Made by a program: the position numbers and the translations under genes. Positions 41,379-50,550 of a stretch of DNA of 64,000 nt are shown in pieces. This stretch comes from Limisphaera sp026417315. Its GTDB lineage: Bacteria > Verrucomicrobiota > Verrucomicrobiia > Limisphaerales > Limisphaeraceae. Under the pieces are notes generated by a model that was not told the origin of the DNA, made no database searches, and saw only the letters and a list, made by a program, of their open reading frames with translations. How positions within the stretch are numbered: the first letter of the stretch is position 1; every line of letters begins with the position of its first letter. The stretch is from NCBI RefSeq assembly GCF_049537125.1, contig NZ_JBMVQY010000003.1, forward strand, positions 484,991 through 548,990, written 5' to 3'.

Positions 41379-42575
41379 TCATTCGCCAGCCCCGCGCGTG
41401 GGTGTGCTTTTCCGACGCCAGGGAGCTTCAAGGGCCCAACCCAGGGCCAGGCAGAGAACCAGTTCCCCTGCCGCCACTGTCCCCGTGATCGGGGTTCCTG
41501 TTGCAGCGTGCCCCGCCCCCAGCCGCAGCCATAAAAACACCGCCCGGACCCAGGGCCGCCACCCTGCCCCCGGTCGGGGGCGCCACGCCCACGCCCACGC
41601 AAGGCCAAGATACAGGCCCGCCAGGGCGACGACCCCGAGACCTCCCATGGCGGCCCCCAGAAGTCCGACGGCGGCCAGGGTCGGCACCAGTGCAGCCGCC
41701 CACGACAATGGCAAGCGCCCGGAGGCCACCGCTTGGGATTTGTGGACGGGATCGGCTCGATCCGCATCCAGGTCCATCAGATCGTCCCACAAATAGCCGG
41801 CCGCTGCGCACATGTTGAATCCGAGTGCCGTCATCAGCGCGTTTCCCCAGCCGGCCGTGACAGCGTGGTCCGAGCCGACCAGTAGCGGTGCGAACACCAG
41901 AAGACTCTTCCACCAGGCCCGGGGCCGAATCGCGCGCACCAGGGCCGCCCCCCGCCGCGGCGGGCAGGCGAACGTGCCGCCGGGCTCCGCCACGGAAAAC
42001 GCGCGGCGGATCAACCACCCAGGGGCGTTCACCACCAGCGCACGCCGGGCGTGCCGCCACACGGCCACGTCGGCCAGCGAGTTCCCGGCATAATCGAATC
42101 CGCGTTCGCCGAAGCGTTGCACGAGGTAGGCGCCCTTGGCCCTGCTGCGCAGGTTGACGTGACCGTCGCTGGCCAGCACGCCGGCAAAGAGTCCCAGGCG
42201 TTCGGCCACCGGCTGCGCCGCCTGTCGATCTGAAGCGGTCACCAGATAGAGAGTCCGGCCGTTTGCGTGCTCGCGGCGCAAGTGCTCCACAAACTCCGTC
42301 ACCAGGGGCAGGGCGGCCACCGGAACTTTCACTCGCCGCGCCACTTCCGCCTTGAGACGCGCGCGTCCGCGACTCCACCAGAGGGCGGTGCGCAGGAGAT
42401 GGAAGGGATGCTGGCGCCAGAAGCGCACCAAGCCCTCCCACAACAGGTCCGACCGGATGACCGTGCCATCCAGATCCACACACAGCGGCACGGGATCCGG
42501 CTCGCGGACGCCGGGCGCTTGACCGTCCGGTTTCACGTGGCCGCGACGGTAGCGGGCCGGGCCGGGGATTGACAA
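41379..42575 (-). CDS. HAD phosphatase - UbiA prenyltransferase fusion, C-terminally short
   Basis: A protein of 398 residues. Residues 28-205 are a HAD phosphatase: VDLDGTVIRSDLL (nucleophile Asp), TASDRQAAQPVAERLG and YAGNSLADVAVW. Residues about 215-398 are a UbiA/DPPR-synthase-type prenyltransferase, with RPRAWWKSLLVFAPLL and the first aspartate-rich motif GYLWDDLMDLDADR. The usual UbiA domain has about 280 residues and a second aspartate motif; here only ~180 residues remain, and no continuation in another frame is visible. Full-length relatives make decaprenylphosphoryl-ribose. Whether this one is active is doubtful. It faces the GH57 gene convergently. Confidence 0.75.
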   Translation of the reverse strand: MSIPGPARYRRGHVKPDGQAPGVREPDPVPLCVDLDGTVIRSDLLWEGLVRFWRQHPFHLLRTALWWSRGRARLKAEVARRVKVPVAALPLVTEFVEHLRREHANGRTLYLVTASDRQAAQPVAERLGLFAGVLASDGHVNLRSRAKGAYLVQRFGERGFDYAGNSLADVAVWRHARRALVVNAPGWLIRRAFSVAEPGGTFACPPRRGAALVRAIRPRAWWKSLLVFAPLLVGSDHAVTAGWGNALMTALGFNMCAAAGYLWDDLMDLDADRADPVHKSQAVASGRLPLSWAAALVPTLAAVGLLGAAMGGLGVVALAGLYLGLAWAWAWRPRPGAGWRPWVRAVFLWLRLGAGHAATGTPITGTVAAGELVLCLALGWALEAPWRRKSTPTRGAGE

Positions 42576-43195
42576 GGCAAGGGGAACCCGCCGTGGCAGA
42601 GAACCCCGGGGCTCCAGTCAAGAGGGCCGGCCCCGGGCCTTATGGGAGGCCCGTTCACCGATGTGCACTCGGACTCCTGCATGGTGGAGAAACCTGCGAC
42701 ACGGCTTCCACGGGAGAACACACGCCCGTTGTGCGGTTGCAGGTGGGGTTCCGCCCTGCCTGCCCGGCGTGGAGGCTGAATGGCAAGGCCACTTGCTTGT
42801 CCTGCCGGTTGCCCCCTTGAAGCGCGAGGTCGGAAGCATCGGCCCCGTGCGGAAACAGGCTCCCGGGCCCGGCGGGAGGTTCAAACAGTGCCCGGCGGGC
42901 GAACCGCGCCTGCGCAAGGGGTCGATTCGGGCGGGATGCTTTTTCCAGGAAAAGCGCTTTGTATGACCTGCCAGTGGGCCCACAGACGCCCTGCCTTTTT
43001 GCGATGCGAGCGGCCTGCTCCGCCGGGCGATCCGCGGGAGTCAGACCGCCAATGATTTCCGCACCGAACCGTCTTGTCCATGGGTTGGGTTGGCAGGCTT
43101 GACCGGCTGGCGTCGGCTCCCGTAGCCTCGCGAGGATTGGCCTGCTTCAGACACGCGGCGCCACGAGGGCGGTCCTCGACCGGAGGAGCAATGGG
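42576..43195. other. Divergent intergenic region before the histidine kinase
   Basis: About 620 bases. The kinase promoter is recognisable at 43099-43128. A TTGACA near 42567 lacks a partner -10. No open frame has family features. Confidence 0.45.
43099..43128 (+). promoter_or_regulatory. Promoter of the hybrid histidine kinase
   Basis: TTGACC (43099-43104) and TAGCCT (43123-43128) are 18 bases apart. The start codon is about 67 bases downstream and has GGAGGAG at 43182-43188, so this gene uses a normal leader. Confidence 0.5.
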
Positions 43196-45970
43196 ATGAA
43201 CACGGGGAATGTCTTGCTGTCTTCGGAGGATCAGGAGCTGGTCACCTACATGGCCGAGCATCCGGATCCGATGTGGGTTTACGATGTCCAGACCTGTCGA
43301 TTTCTCGAGGTCAATCCGGCCGCCGTGCGGCACTACGGGTACAGCCGCGACGAATTCCTGCAGATGTCCCTTTTCGACATTCGGCCCGAGGAAGATTGGC
43401 CCGGGCTGGCGGAGGATCTGCGCAAACCCCGACCCCGATTTCAGTTCTCTGGCGGCTGGCGGCACCGCCTCAAGAACGGGGAGATTCACGAAGTGGAGAT
43501 TCGGTCGCAACTGCTCCGGTTCCAGGGGCGACCGGCTGCCTGGGTGGAAGTGCGCGACCTGACCGTGGAGCGCCGCAATCAGCGGCGCAAGGAGATACTG
43601 GAGCGGATGCTCCGATTTACCACCGCCATCAATCAGGCCCTGGTCGAAACCAGGAACGCAGAGGCGTGGCTGGAGCAAGCCATCAAGGGAGTGCGGGAAG
43701 CGGGTGGTTTTGCCTGGGCGGTGGCGGCGATGACACGACCCGGTGGCGAGCCGGCGGGCAAGGTGTATGCCGCAGGACTGGGTTTGCGGGAGTCCCACCG
43801 GAAACATCTCGAAGAGGGACCGTGGCCTGCTTGTTTTCAACGGGCGCTGGTGTCACCCGAAGTTCACGTGACCAAAGCGGGCGAGCTCTGCGAGACCTGC
43901 TCTTTGCGGGACATTTGTCCGCGGTTTGATACGTGGCATGTGCGACTGGAATGGCGCCAGGCGGTCCGGGGGGTCCTGATGGTTGCCCTGCCGACGGGCC
44001 AGGTGGAACTCGATGCGGAGGTGCAAGCGATCTTTCTCGAGCTGGCTTCCGACCTGGCCCGGGGCATGGTGTTGCTGGAGCAAGAGGCCGAACGTGAGCT
44101 GCTCGCCGACGCGTTGGAGGAAAGCGAGGCGCGGTTTCGGGGGATTTTCGACAATGCCGCCGTGGCGCTGTACCGATCCACGCCCGAAGGCCGCATCGTC
44201 CTGGCCAATCCGGCGCTGTTGCGGCTCCTGGGCTACGAACGCCCCGAAGAGCTGGCGGCCGTGGACCTCAACGAGCAAGGGTATGCACCGGGCTATTCAC
44301 GCCGGGCCTTCCTGGAATGCATCGAGCGAGACGGCCGAGTGTATGCCTTCGAGACGGCGTGGCGGCGTCGGGATGGCTCGCCCGTGCACGTCCTCGAAAG
44401 CGCCGTGGCCGTACGAGACGCCGAAGGCCGCACGCTCTACTACGACGGTTCCGCGGTGGACATCACCCCTTTGAAGAAGGCCGAGGCTCGCGCCGAATGG
44501 CTGGCGAGTTTTCCCGAACTCAATCCCAATCCGGTGCTCGCCTTCGACCGCTCCGCCCGGCTCACCTACGCGAATCCCGCGGCTTCCCGCCTGGCTCAGA
44601 GTCTTGGGGTGCCCGGCATCGAGAACCTGTTCCCGGCCGACCTGCCGCAAATCGTCGCCGAATGCCTGGCCGAAAACAAACCTCGCTTGCGGTTGGAGAC
44701 CCGGCACGGCCGCCGCATCTTGTCCTGGTCTTTTTATCCCATTGCTTCCCACGAGCTGGTGCATTGCTACGTGGGAGAAGTCACCCAACAGATCGAACTG
44801 GAAGATCAATTGCGTCAGGCGCAAAAGCTGGAGGCCCTGGGGCGGTTGGCCGGTGGCGTTGCCCATGATTTCAACAACATTCTCACCGTGATCATGATGA
44901 ATGTCGCATTGCTGCAGGAGGAGGACGGCCTTCCAGCCGAGGTCCAAGAAGCCGTGCATCAGATCGCCCAAGCGGCCGAACGCGCCTCCAATTTGACCCG
45001 GCAGTTGCTGGCCTTTAGCCGCCGGCAAAAACCGCAACTTCGTTTCCTGGACCTGAACGACGTCGTGAGCGGCCTCGGGAAGATGCTGCAGCGCATCATT
45101 GGGGAGGACATCACCCTGCAGTTGCGCCTGCAACCCGGCGGCGCGCCGCTGCGGGCGGATCCGGGCATGCTGGAACAGGTGCTGATGAATCTGGCGGTCA
45201 ACGCCCGCGATGCCATGCCCAAGGGCGGGCTGCTGGAGATCGTGGTCCAGACCGTTGCGCTCGGGACCTCGGACCTGACCGGCAATCCCGACCGGCGGGA
45301 GGGAGAGTTTGTGCGTCTTACCGTGCGCGATACCGGCTGTGGCATCCCCGCTCATCTGTTGCCCAAGATCTTCGAGCCGTTCTTCACGACCAAGGAAGTG
45401 GGCAAAGGGACGGGCCTGGGCCTGGCCACGGTTCACGGCATCGTGCAACAGCATGAGGGTTGGATCGAGGTGGAATCCCAAGAGGGGATGGGCACTGCCT
45501 TTCTCATCTACCTTCCCCGCGCGCACGCGACTGCAAACCCGAACGCCGGAGCTGTTTCTTCGGCCCCGGTGCCGGGAGGGCACGAGACCATTCTGCTGGT
45601 CGAGGACGAAGACAAGGTACGCGCGATGGCCCGGACCGTCCTGCAGGCGCGTGGTTACACGGTCTTGGAGGCCACGGATGCCCGGGCAGCCCTGGTCTTG
45701 TGGGAGAGTCTCGGGAACAAGGTGGATCTGGTTCTCTCGGACATGATCATGCCCGGCGGCCTCACCGGGGCCGAACTGGTGGAGCGGCTGCGTCGGGAGC
45801 GTCCCGGTCTGAAGGCACTGCTGATGAGTGGATACCCCGGCGAAGTGGCCACCTACGAGAAGCATTTGCGCCCCGGGGACCGCATCCTGCCCAAGCCGTT
45901 CGGTCCGATGACGTTGGCCCGGGCGGTTCGAGACTGTCTGGACGGGCGCGCGGCCGATCCGACACATTGA
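43196..45970 (+). CDS. Hybrid sensor histidine kinase (PAS-GAF-PAS-PAS-HisKA-HATPase-receiver)
   Basis: A soluble kinase of 924 residues without membrane helices. PAS1 covers about residues 20-130. A GAF-like domain at 135-300 contains a cysteine group (CETCSLRDICPRF). PAS2 is at 308-430 and PAS3 at about 440-530. The dimerisation helix carries His556 in GGVAHDFNNIL, as in the HisKA family of PAS-rich hybrid kinases. The ATPase has N-box NLAVNARDAMPKGG, G1 DTGCGIP, F-box and G2 GKGTGLGLATV. The receiver (800-920) has VEDED, phosphoacceptor Asp848 (LSDMIMP) and KPF. The downstream partner is not adjacent. The signal may be redox or ligand binding by the GAF/PAS domains; this is inference. Confidence 0.92.
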   Translation: MNTGNVLLSSEDQELVTYMAEHPDPMWVYDVQTCRFLEVNPAAVRHYGYSRDEFLQMSLFDIRPEEDWPGLAEDLRKPRPRFQFSGGWRHRLKNGEIHEVEIRSQLLRFQGRPAAWVEVRDLTVERRNQRRKEILERMLRFTTAINQALVETRNAEAWLEQAIKGVREAGGFAWAVAAMTRPGGEPAGKVYAAGLGLRESHRKHLEEGPWPACFQRALVSPEVHVTKAGELCETCSLRDICPRFDTWHVRLEWRQAVRGVLMVALPTGQVELDAEVQAIFLELASDLARGMVLLEQEAERELLADALEESEARFRGIFDNAAVALYRSTPEGRIVLANPALLRLLGYERPEELAAVDLNEQGYAPGYSRRAFLECIERDGRVYAFETAWRRRDGSPVHVLESAVAVRDAEGRTLYYDGSAVDITPLKKAEARAEWLASFPELNPNPVLAFDRSARLTYANPAASRLAQSLGVPGIENLFPADLPQIVAECLAENKPRLRLETRHGRRILSWSFYPIASHELVHCYVGEVTQQIELEDQLRQAQKLEALGRLAGGVAHDFNNILTVIMMNVALLQEEDGLPAEVQEAVHQIAQAAERASNLTRQLLAFSRRQKPQLRFLDLNDVVSGLGKMLQRIIGEDITLQLRLQPGGAPLRADPGMLEQVLMNLAVNARDAMPKGGLLEIVVQTVALGTSDLTGNPDRREGEFVRLTVRDTGCGIPAHLLPKIFEPFFTTKEVGKGTGLGLATVHGIVQQHEGWIEVESQEGMGTAFLIYLPRAHATANPNAGAVSSAPVPGGHETILLVEDEDKVRAMARTVLQARGYTVLEATDARAALVLWESLGNKVDLVLSDMIMPGGLTGAELVERLRRERPGLKALLMSGYPGEVATYEKHLRPGDRILPKPFGPMTLARAVRDCLDGRAADPTH

Positions 45971-46028
45971 ACTATCCCCGTCCACCGGCCCTAGGTGTCC
46001 GAAGCGCGTCGGGCTTCGCTCGGCGTCT

Positions 46029-47174
46029 TCAGCGGCCTGCCTTTTGCGTGCCTTCCCGGTGCGACGCCCGCGAAGGCGACGGTCGAACCCGGAGCAGCGC
46101 CGATCGCAACCGGTCCAGATCTGCGGGCGTGTGCGACGGAGCCACCACCAGCCGGAGGTAGCCGCCAGCCGGCCGACCAGGGTACTGCGTCCAAGTGGGG
46201 TGAATGCCCGCCTGTTCCAGCGATTCGCGGAGGCGGCGCCCTTCCCGGGCGGTGCGGGGGAAGAGGGCAATTACCGGCGCGGGCGTTTCCAGCACCTCCC
46301 AGCCGGCCCGGCGGAGCACGTCTCGTAACCGCACGGTTTCCTCCAGCACGCGGCGTCGAGCCGACAGCACTCGCTTGAGTTCCCGCAGGGCGGTTTCCAG
46401 CGCAGCGGCAAAGGGCGGGGGCAGCGGCGTGCCGCCGCCAAAACAGTTGGCCCGGGTCACGATCCACCGTCGGATTTGTCGGGAGCACAACACCACGCCC
46501 CCGTACAACCCAAACGCCTTGCTCAGGGTGAACGTTTGCACCACCCGCGTCCGGGAAAGTCCGGCATGTTCCAGACTGCCGCGGCCCCGTCGGCCCAGGA
46601 CGCCCACGGCGTGGGCATCATCCACCAGCATCCAGGCGGTGGGCGGCAGGACCCGCCTGTACTCGCCCAGGGGGGCCACGGCGCCGTTCCAGCCGAACAG
46701 CCCGTCCGTGAGCACGATCACCCGGGCTTGTGGCCCGGCGCGCCGCACCAGACGGGCCAGGGAATGGGGGTCGCGGTGGCGGAACGGCCAGACCGGGCAA
46801 CCCAAAAAGAGGGCCGCATCCTGCAAACACACGTGTGCCTCCTCGTCCACCAGCGCATGGGTAAAGCGACCGGCCAGCGCCTGGGCCACAGCCAGAGGTG
46901 CGACGTAGCCGGTGGGCAACAGCAACGCGGCTTCTGCGCCGAAGAACCGGGCCAACTTGCGTTCCACCCGGGCGTAGATCGGATGATTGCCGGTGGTCAG
47001 ACGGGAGGCGGCCACGTTCCAGCCATGCCGCTTCACCGCTGCCAACAGGGCGCGTTCGATCGCCGGGGAGTGAGCCAGACGAAGGTAATCGCAGCCGCCA
47101 AAATCCAACCAGCGACGGTGCCGACATCGGAGGTGGGTGGGATCGATCCGCTCCAGGGGCATGCCCTCGTCCAT
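46029..47174 (-). CDS. 8-amino-7-oxononanoate synthase-like PLP enzyme (alpha-oxoamine synthase)
   Basis: A protein of 381 residues with the fold-type I alpha-oxoamine synthase plan (BioF, KBL, SPT). Motifs are LDFGGCDYLRLAHSP, NVAASRLTTGNHPIYARVER, the PLP-contact DDAHAVGVLGRRGRGS and the Schiff-base lysine in TFTLSKAFGLYGG. It condenses an amino acid with an acyl thioester and releases CO2. BioF is the closest role, but no other bio genes are adjacent, and sphingolipid-type or other oxoamine synthases cannot be excluded. The ATG at 47174 and an ATG four codons later are both possible. The stop faces the kinase gene. Confidence 0.75.
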   Translation of the reverse strand: MDEGMPLERIDPTHLRCRHRRWLDFGGCDYLRLAHSPAIERALLAAVKRHGWNVAASRLTTGNHPIYARVERKLARFFGAEAALLLPTGYVAPLAVAQALAGRFTHALVDEEAHVCLQDAALFLGCPVWPFRHRDPHSLARLVRRAGPQARVIVLTDGLFGWNGAVAPLGEYRRVLPPTAWMLVDDAHAVGVLGRRGRGSLEHAGLSRTRVVQTFTLSKAFGLYGGVVLCSRQIRRWIVTRANCFGGGTPLPPPFAAALETALRELKRVLSARRRVLEETVRLRDVLRRAGWEVLETPAPVIALFPRTAREGRRLRESLEQAGIHPTWTQYPGRPAGGYLRLVVAPSHTPADLDRLRSALLRVRPSPSRASHREGTQKAGR

Positions 47175-47367
47175 GGCCCGGCAGGGTAGTCGAACCGCCG
47201 TGGCGGCTCAGCAAAGAAATGTGATGCCGGGGGCGTCGGGATGGCGCCCTCGGCAGCCCCGGCCGCCGACCACCACGAATTGGACCTCCGGGACCCGCCT
47301 GCGGGGCGGCGTGCTCTCGAATCCCGGCAGACCTCCCGGCCGAGAGGGCAGCGGGAAGCCTTTCGCC

Positions 47368-47395
47368 TTGAGAGCCGCCGGCAATGACCTAGACT
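47368..47395 (+). promoter_or_regulatory. Promoter of the YkvA-like gene, leaderless
   Basis: TTGAGA (47368-47373) and TAGACT (47390-47395) are 16 bases apart. The -10 box ends 6 bases before the ATG at 47402, so the transcript should begin at the start codon. This is the clearest leaderless case in the window. Confidence 0.6.
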
Positions 47396-47401
47396 GCGCG
47401 C

Positions 47402-47806
47402 ATGGGCGAGATCGCTGCCTTCGTCAATCGAGGAGCCAGCACCATCACCCCTGCGGTGGTCGAAAAGGTGCTGCGGCACCTGCCTCAATGGAAACTGGAG
47501 TTCACCCAGATCCAGGAGCCGCAGTTTCCTCATCTGGTGGACCAGTTGGAGTTTCTGGCCGACGTGGTGGAAGACGTGGCCGAGGGCGCCTACAAGGACC
47601 TGCCCTATTATGCATTGGCACAGGCGACCTTTGCCCTGATCTACGCCCACAAACGGGTTGGGATCATCCCGGACAGCTTTCTGAACCTGGGTCGGGCCGA
47701 CGATTCGGCGGTGGTCCGGGCGGTCCTCATCCAAAACGAGAAGGCCTTTCAGCTCTATGCCCTGGCGCAGAACGTGGACTGGTCCCGCATCACCAGCGAG
47801 CCCTGA
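47402..47806 (+). CDS. DUF1232 (YkvA-like) small protein
   Basis: A protein of 134 residues. The core YAHKRVGIIPDSFLNLGRAD, then DSAVVRAVLI, resembles the DUF1232/YkvA pattern (IPDFIP...GYLDDA), although strongly hydrophobic helices are missing, so it is probably peripheral rather than integral. The remainder is helical, with acidic patches (LADVVEDVAEGAYKDL). The function of the family is unknown. A DUF309 gene follows after about 106 bases in the same direction. Confidence 0.6.
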   Translation: MGEIAAFVNRGASTITPAVVEKVLRHLPQWKLEFTQIQEPQFPHLVDQLEFLADVVEDVAEGAYKDLPYYALAQATFALIYAHKRVGIIPDSFLNLGRADDSAVVRAVLIQNEKAFQLYALAQNVDWSRITSEP

Positions 47807-47912
47807 GGTGCATGCGATCGGTGCCCGAGACGGTCCCCCGCGTACGGCCGACCGGAGCTTGTGGCCCGGGGGTTGACCAGCGGCCGTTCCTTCCCTGCAC
47901 GCCCGCTCTCTC

Positions 47913-48341
47913 GTGAGCTCCAAAAAACCCGCGATAAAGGAACTGACCTCGGCATGGGCCGGCCGCTCGTGGGACGCGCGGTACCTCGCGTATTTCGACT
48001 GCTTCAATCGGCAGCAGTATTACGAAGCCCATGACGTGTTGGAGGACCTTTGGTTGGAGAGGCGCGGGTCAACCGAGGCCAATTTCTACAAGGCCCTGAT
48101 CCAACTGGCAGGGGCGTTTGTTCATCTGCAGAAAGGGCGGTCGGGCCCTGCGGCGGCCCTCCTGCGGTTGGCGGCCGGATACCTCCGGACCTATCCCAAC
48201 GACATGCGCGGACTGCACCTGCCCGCGGTGCTGCGCCTCATGGAGCAGTGGCGGGCGTTTGCCGAACAAGCCGCTGACCCGCAAAGTCCGATGCCGCCGC
48301 CCCCGCAGCTTCCCTGGCCGGAGGGCTCCCCGGAAAGCTGA
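47913..48341 (+). CDS. DUF309 domain protein
   Basis: A protein of 142 residues. The DUF309 signature is present: FNRQQYYEAHDVLEDLWLE, then NFYKALIQLAGAFVHLQKG, and a helical LLRLAAGYLRTYPND. These small helical proteins are widespread, and their function is unknown. The GTG at 47913 is the likely start; the C-terminus is proline-rich. The gene is convergent with the acyltransferase gene, 18 bases away. Confidence 0.85.
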   Translation: MSSKKPAIKELTSAWAGRSWDARYLAYFDCFNRQQYYEAHDVLEDLWLERRGSTEANFYKALIQLAGAFVHLQKGRSGPAAALLRLAAGYLRTYPNDMRGLHLPAVLRLMEQWRAFAEQAADPQSPMPPPPQLPWPEGSPES

Positions 48342-48359
48342 AGCAGGCCAGGACCTTCT

Positions 48360-49286
48360 TCAGACCCCGCCCGCCGGCGCGACGGCGCGGGCAGGGCTCG
48401 GACGACCGGGGTGTTTCCACCGATCGTGCACCCAGAACCAGTTGGCCGGGTCCCGACGGATGGCCGCTTCGAACTGGGCATGAACATCGCGCAGGATGTC
48501 TGGAACGGGCCGGGGTCGCCCATGGAGCCGGGTCGGGATCTCCGGACCCAGCTCGATGCTCCACCGGGCGAGTCCGGTGCGGTAGCAGATTGCCACGTGC
48601 AGCGGCAGACGATAGCGCAGGGCAAACAGCGCCACGGCGGGCGAGGTGGAACACGGATGTCCGAAAAAGGGCACGGCCAGGCCGCGTCCACCCGTGCGCT
48701 GGTCCGCCAGCAGGCCCACCAGCACCCCCGTGGGCCGGATGGCGGCGCGCAACGCGGCTGCATCGCTGCGCCGCTCGAAAAAGCGGCAGCCGGATCGTTC
48801 CCGGAGCTGCAACAGCAACCGGTTCAGCGAAGGTTGTCGCAACGCCCGGTACGTGGTCAGACACTGGAACTCGGGCGCGAACTGGCCGAACCGGGCGTAG
48901 AGTTCGAAATTTCCGAAGTGGCCCAGGGCAATGACGCGGCTGCGGGGCGGTTGGTCGCTGCGCCCCTCGCGAAGGATCTCGGTCCCGACGAATTGCAGGT
49001 GCGGGCGCAGCGCCTCCGGGGACATGGCCGCGGTTTTGATGGCGCAGCAGTAGTTCTCGCCGAGTCGGCGAAAATGTTCGCGCGCCAGGGCACGGATGGC
49101 CCGCGGCGAGAGTTCCCCTCCGAACACCCGTTGGAGATTCCGCAGTGCCACGCGGCGGTGGCGCCCGTCCAGCCACCAGGCCAGGCCGCCACCCCACCGC
49201 CCCAACCGGGCGACCAGTCCCAGGGGCAACGCCTGCAGCCCTGCCACCAGAGCGCGCGCCACCAGGTACAAAAGCGCCTCGCCCAT
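48360..49286 (-). CDS. LpxL/HtrB-family lipid A acyltransferase
   Basis: Transfers an acyl chain to Kdo2-lipid A or a precursor at the inner membrane. The 308 residues contain the catalytic HX4(D/E) motif ALGHFGNFEL, an N-terminal membrane segment (LYLVARALVAGLQALPLGLVA), the block GVLVGLLADQRTGGRGLAVPFFG and the terminal ANWFWVHDRWKHP. The frame is open well upstream, but the ATG at 49286 overlaps the lpxK stop by one base (TAATG). Together they form a lipid A completion operon. The exact acylation position (LpxL or LpxM) cannot be told. Confidence 0.88.
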   Translation of the reverse strand: MGEALLYLVARALVAGLQALPLGLVARLGRWGGGLAWWLDGRHRRVALRNLQRVFGGELSPRAIRALAREHFRRLGENYCCAIKTAAMSPEALRPHLQFVGTEILREGRSDQPPRSRVIALGHFGNFELYARFGQFAPEFQCLTTYRALRQPSLNRLLLQLRERSGCRFFERRSDAAALRAAIRPTGVLVGLLADQRTGGRGLAVPFFGHPCSTSPAVALFALRYRLPLHVAICYRTGLARWSIELGPEIPTRLHGRPRPVPDILRDVHAQFEAAIRRDPANWFWVHDRWKHPGRPSPARAVAPAGGV

Positions 49287-50458
49287 TATTGAAAGCAGAT
49301 CCGTCGGACGCAGTCGCGGAAGCTTTCCGCCCCGTCGATGATCTCGATTTCCACCCGCATGAAGTAGATGGGCAGATCGCGGCGGTCCAGCTTGGGAAAG
49401 CGGACGGCATCTTTTTGCGTGGTGATAATGGCCTCGGCGCCGCGGCGTTTGCCGCGGTTGATCACGTTGAGCACCTCCTGGAGGGTGAATCGGTGGTGAT
49501 CCGCAAACCGCTTCGAGTACACCAGGCGCGCACCCAGCGTTACCAGGCTCTGCTCGAAACTCTCCGGTTGGGCAATGCCGCTCAGCGCGGCAATCGGACG
49601 ATCTTTCAGGTACGGGAGTTCCAGCCGTTGCCCGGTGAAGACGTCCTCCAGGTAGAGGGGACGATGCACGCATTCGATGATCGGGGCGCGCGGATTCAGT
49701 TTCCGGATCAGCTGGCGCAGTTCCTGGGTTTTGCCGTTGCTCTTGGTGATGAAGACGGTGCTGGCCCGGGCGAGGTGCGAGGGCGGCTCCCGCAGCGTGC
49801 CGCGCGGCAACAAATGTCCGTTGCCAAAGGGCTGTTGTCCGTCCACCAACACCACGTCGTGGCGCCGACCCTGCAGGTCCCAGTACTGAAATCCGTCATC
49901 CAACAGGAGGGTGTCGCATCCGAACCGTTCCACCGCGTACCGGCCGGCCTTGACGCGGTTCTTGTCCACCAACACCACCACGTCGCGGAGATTGGACGCC
50001 AGCATGTAGGGCTCGTCTCCGGCCATTTCGCTGTCCAGCAACAGCGACCTGCCATCGGACACGACCCGGGGCGGGGTGGTGTCCTCGCGGAACAGCAGTT
50101 TGTCCAGGAGCCATTCATGGAACGGGCGCGGCTTGGCGCGGTACCCCCGCGACAGGATGGCCACGTTCCGACCGGCATCCCGCAGTTCCCGGGCAAACTT
50201 TTCCACCACCGGCGTCTTGCCCGTGCCCCCCACGGTCAGGTTGCCGATGGCAATGACCTGCACTCCGACGGTCGTGTCCCGCAAAATGCGCACATTGTAA
50301 AGAAAGCGCCGCAGTTTGACGGCCAGACCGAACAATTTCGAGCACGCCAGCAGGAACCCGCGGGTGAGCCGGGCGCGCCAGTCGTGGCGCTGCTCGAAGA
50401 TGACTTCGAGCACGAACGTTTCCAAAGCCTCGGCCCAGATCCGCAACCGCTGTCGCAT
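49286..50458 (-). CDS. lpxK: Tetraacyldisaccharide 4'-kinase
   Basis: Phosphorylates the 4' position of the lipid A disaccharide at the inner membrane. The 390 residues show the P-loop IGNLTVGGTGKTPVVEKFA, the block ILSRGYRAKPR and the conserved DTLLLDDGFQYW with catalytic aspartates. Later blocks are VVLVDGQQPFGNGHLLPRGTLREP and HRFTLQEVLNVINRG. An N-terminal extension of about 60 residues precedes the P-loop and may be the membrane-binding helix. The ATG at 50458 was chosen over upstream codons because the promoter ends 8 bases before it. It is divergent from the SurA-like gene. Confidence 0.94.
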   Translation of the reverse strand: MRQRLRIWAEALETFVLEVIFEQRHDWRARLTRGFLLACSKLFGLAVKLRRFLYNVRILRDTTVGVQVIAIGNLTVGGTGKTPVVEKFARELRDAGRNVAILSRGYRAKPRPFHEWLLDKLLFREDTTPPRVVSDGRSLLLDSEMAGDEPYMLASNLRDVVVLVDKNRVKAGRYAVERFGCDTLLLDDGFQYWDLQGRRHDVVLVDGQQPFGNGHLLPRGTLREPPSHLARASTVFITKSNGKTQELRQLIRKLNPRAPIIECVHRPLYLEDVFTGQRLELPYLKDRPIAALSGIAQPESFEQSLVTLGARLVYSKRFADHHRFTLQEVLNVINRGKRRGAEAIITTQKDAVRFPKLDRRDLPIYFMRVEIEIIDGAESFRDCVRRICFQ

Positions 50459-50466
50459 GGACCGCC

Positions 50467-50495
50467 AATCTGCCAGTCTGCCGCCCGTGTCGCAA
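50467..50495 (-). promoter_or_regulatory. Promoter of lpxK, leaderless geometry
   Basis: On the minus strand TTGCGA and CAGATT are 17 bases apart, and the -10 box ends 8 bases before the lpxK ATG. No Shine-Dalgarno site. The divergent SurA-like promoter starts 15 bases from the -35. Confidence 0.5.
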
Positions 50496-50509
50496 GCAGC
50501 CCACGGTGC

Positions 50510-50537
50510 TTGACCCGGTGGGGCCTGACCGTACCAT
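50510..50537 (+). promoter_or_regulatory. Promoter of the SurA-like gene, very short leader
   Basis: TTGACC (50510-50515) and TACCAT (50532-50537) are 16 bases apart; the -10 box ends 13 bases before the ATG at 50551, giving a leader of about 7 bases. Confidence 0.5.
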
Positions 50538-50550
50538 CCGGCGCAGCGCG

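Noticed and set aside
47300..47330. A TCGAATCC sequence resembling a tRNA T-arm
   Set aside because: No matching acceptor, D or anticodon stems could be built around it. No tRNA or rRNA gene was found by eye in the window.
48360..49673. N-terminal extension of the acyltransferase to 49673
   Set aside because: The added ~130 residues overlap lpxK in another frame and have no homology; the TAATG junction gives the natural start.
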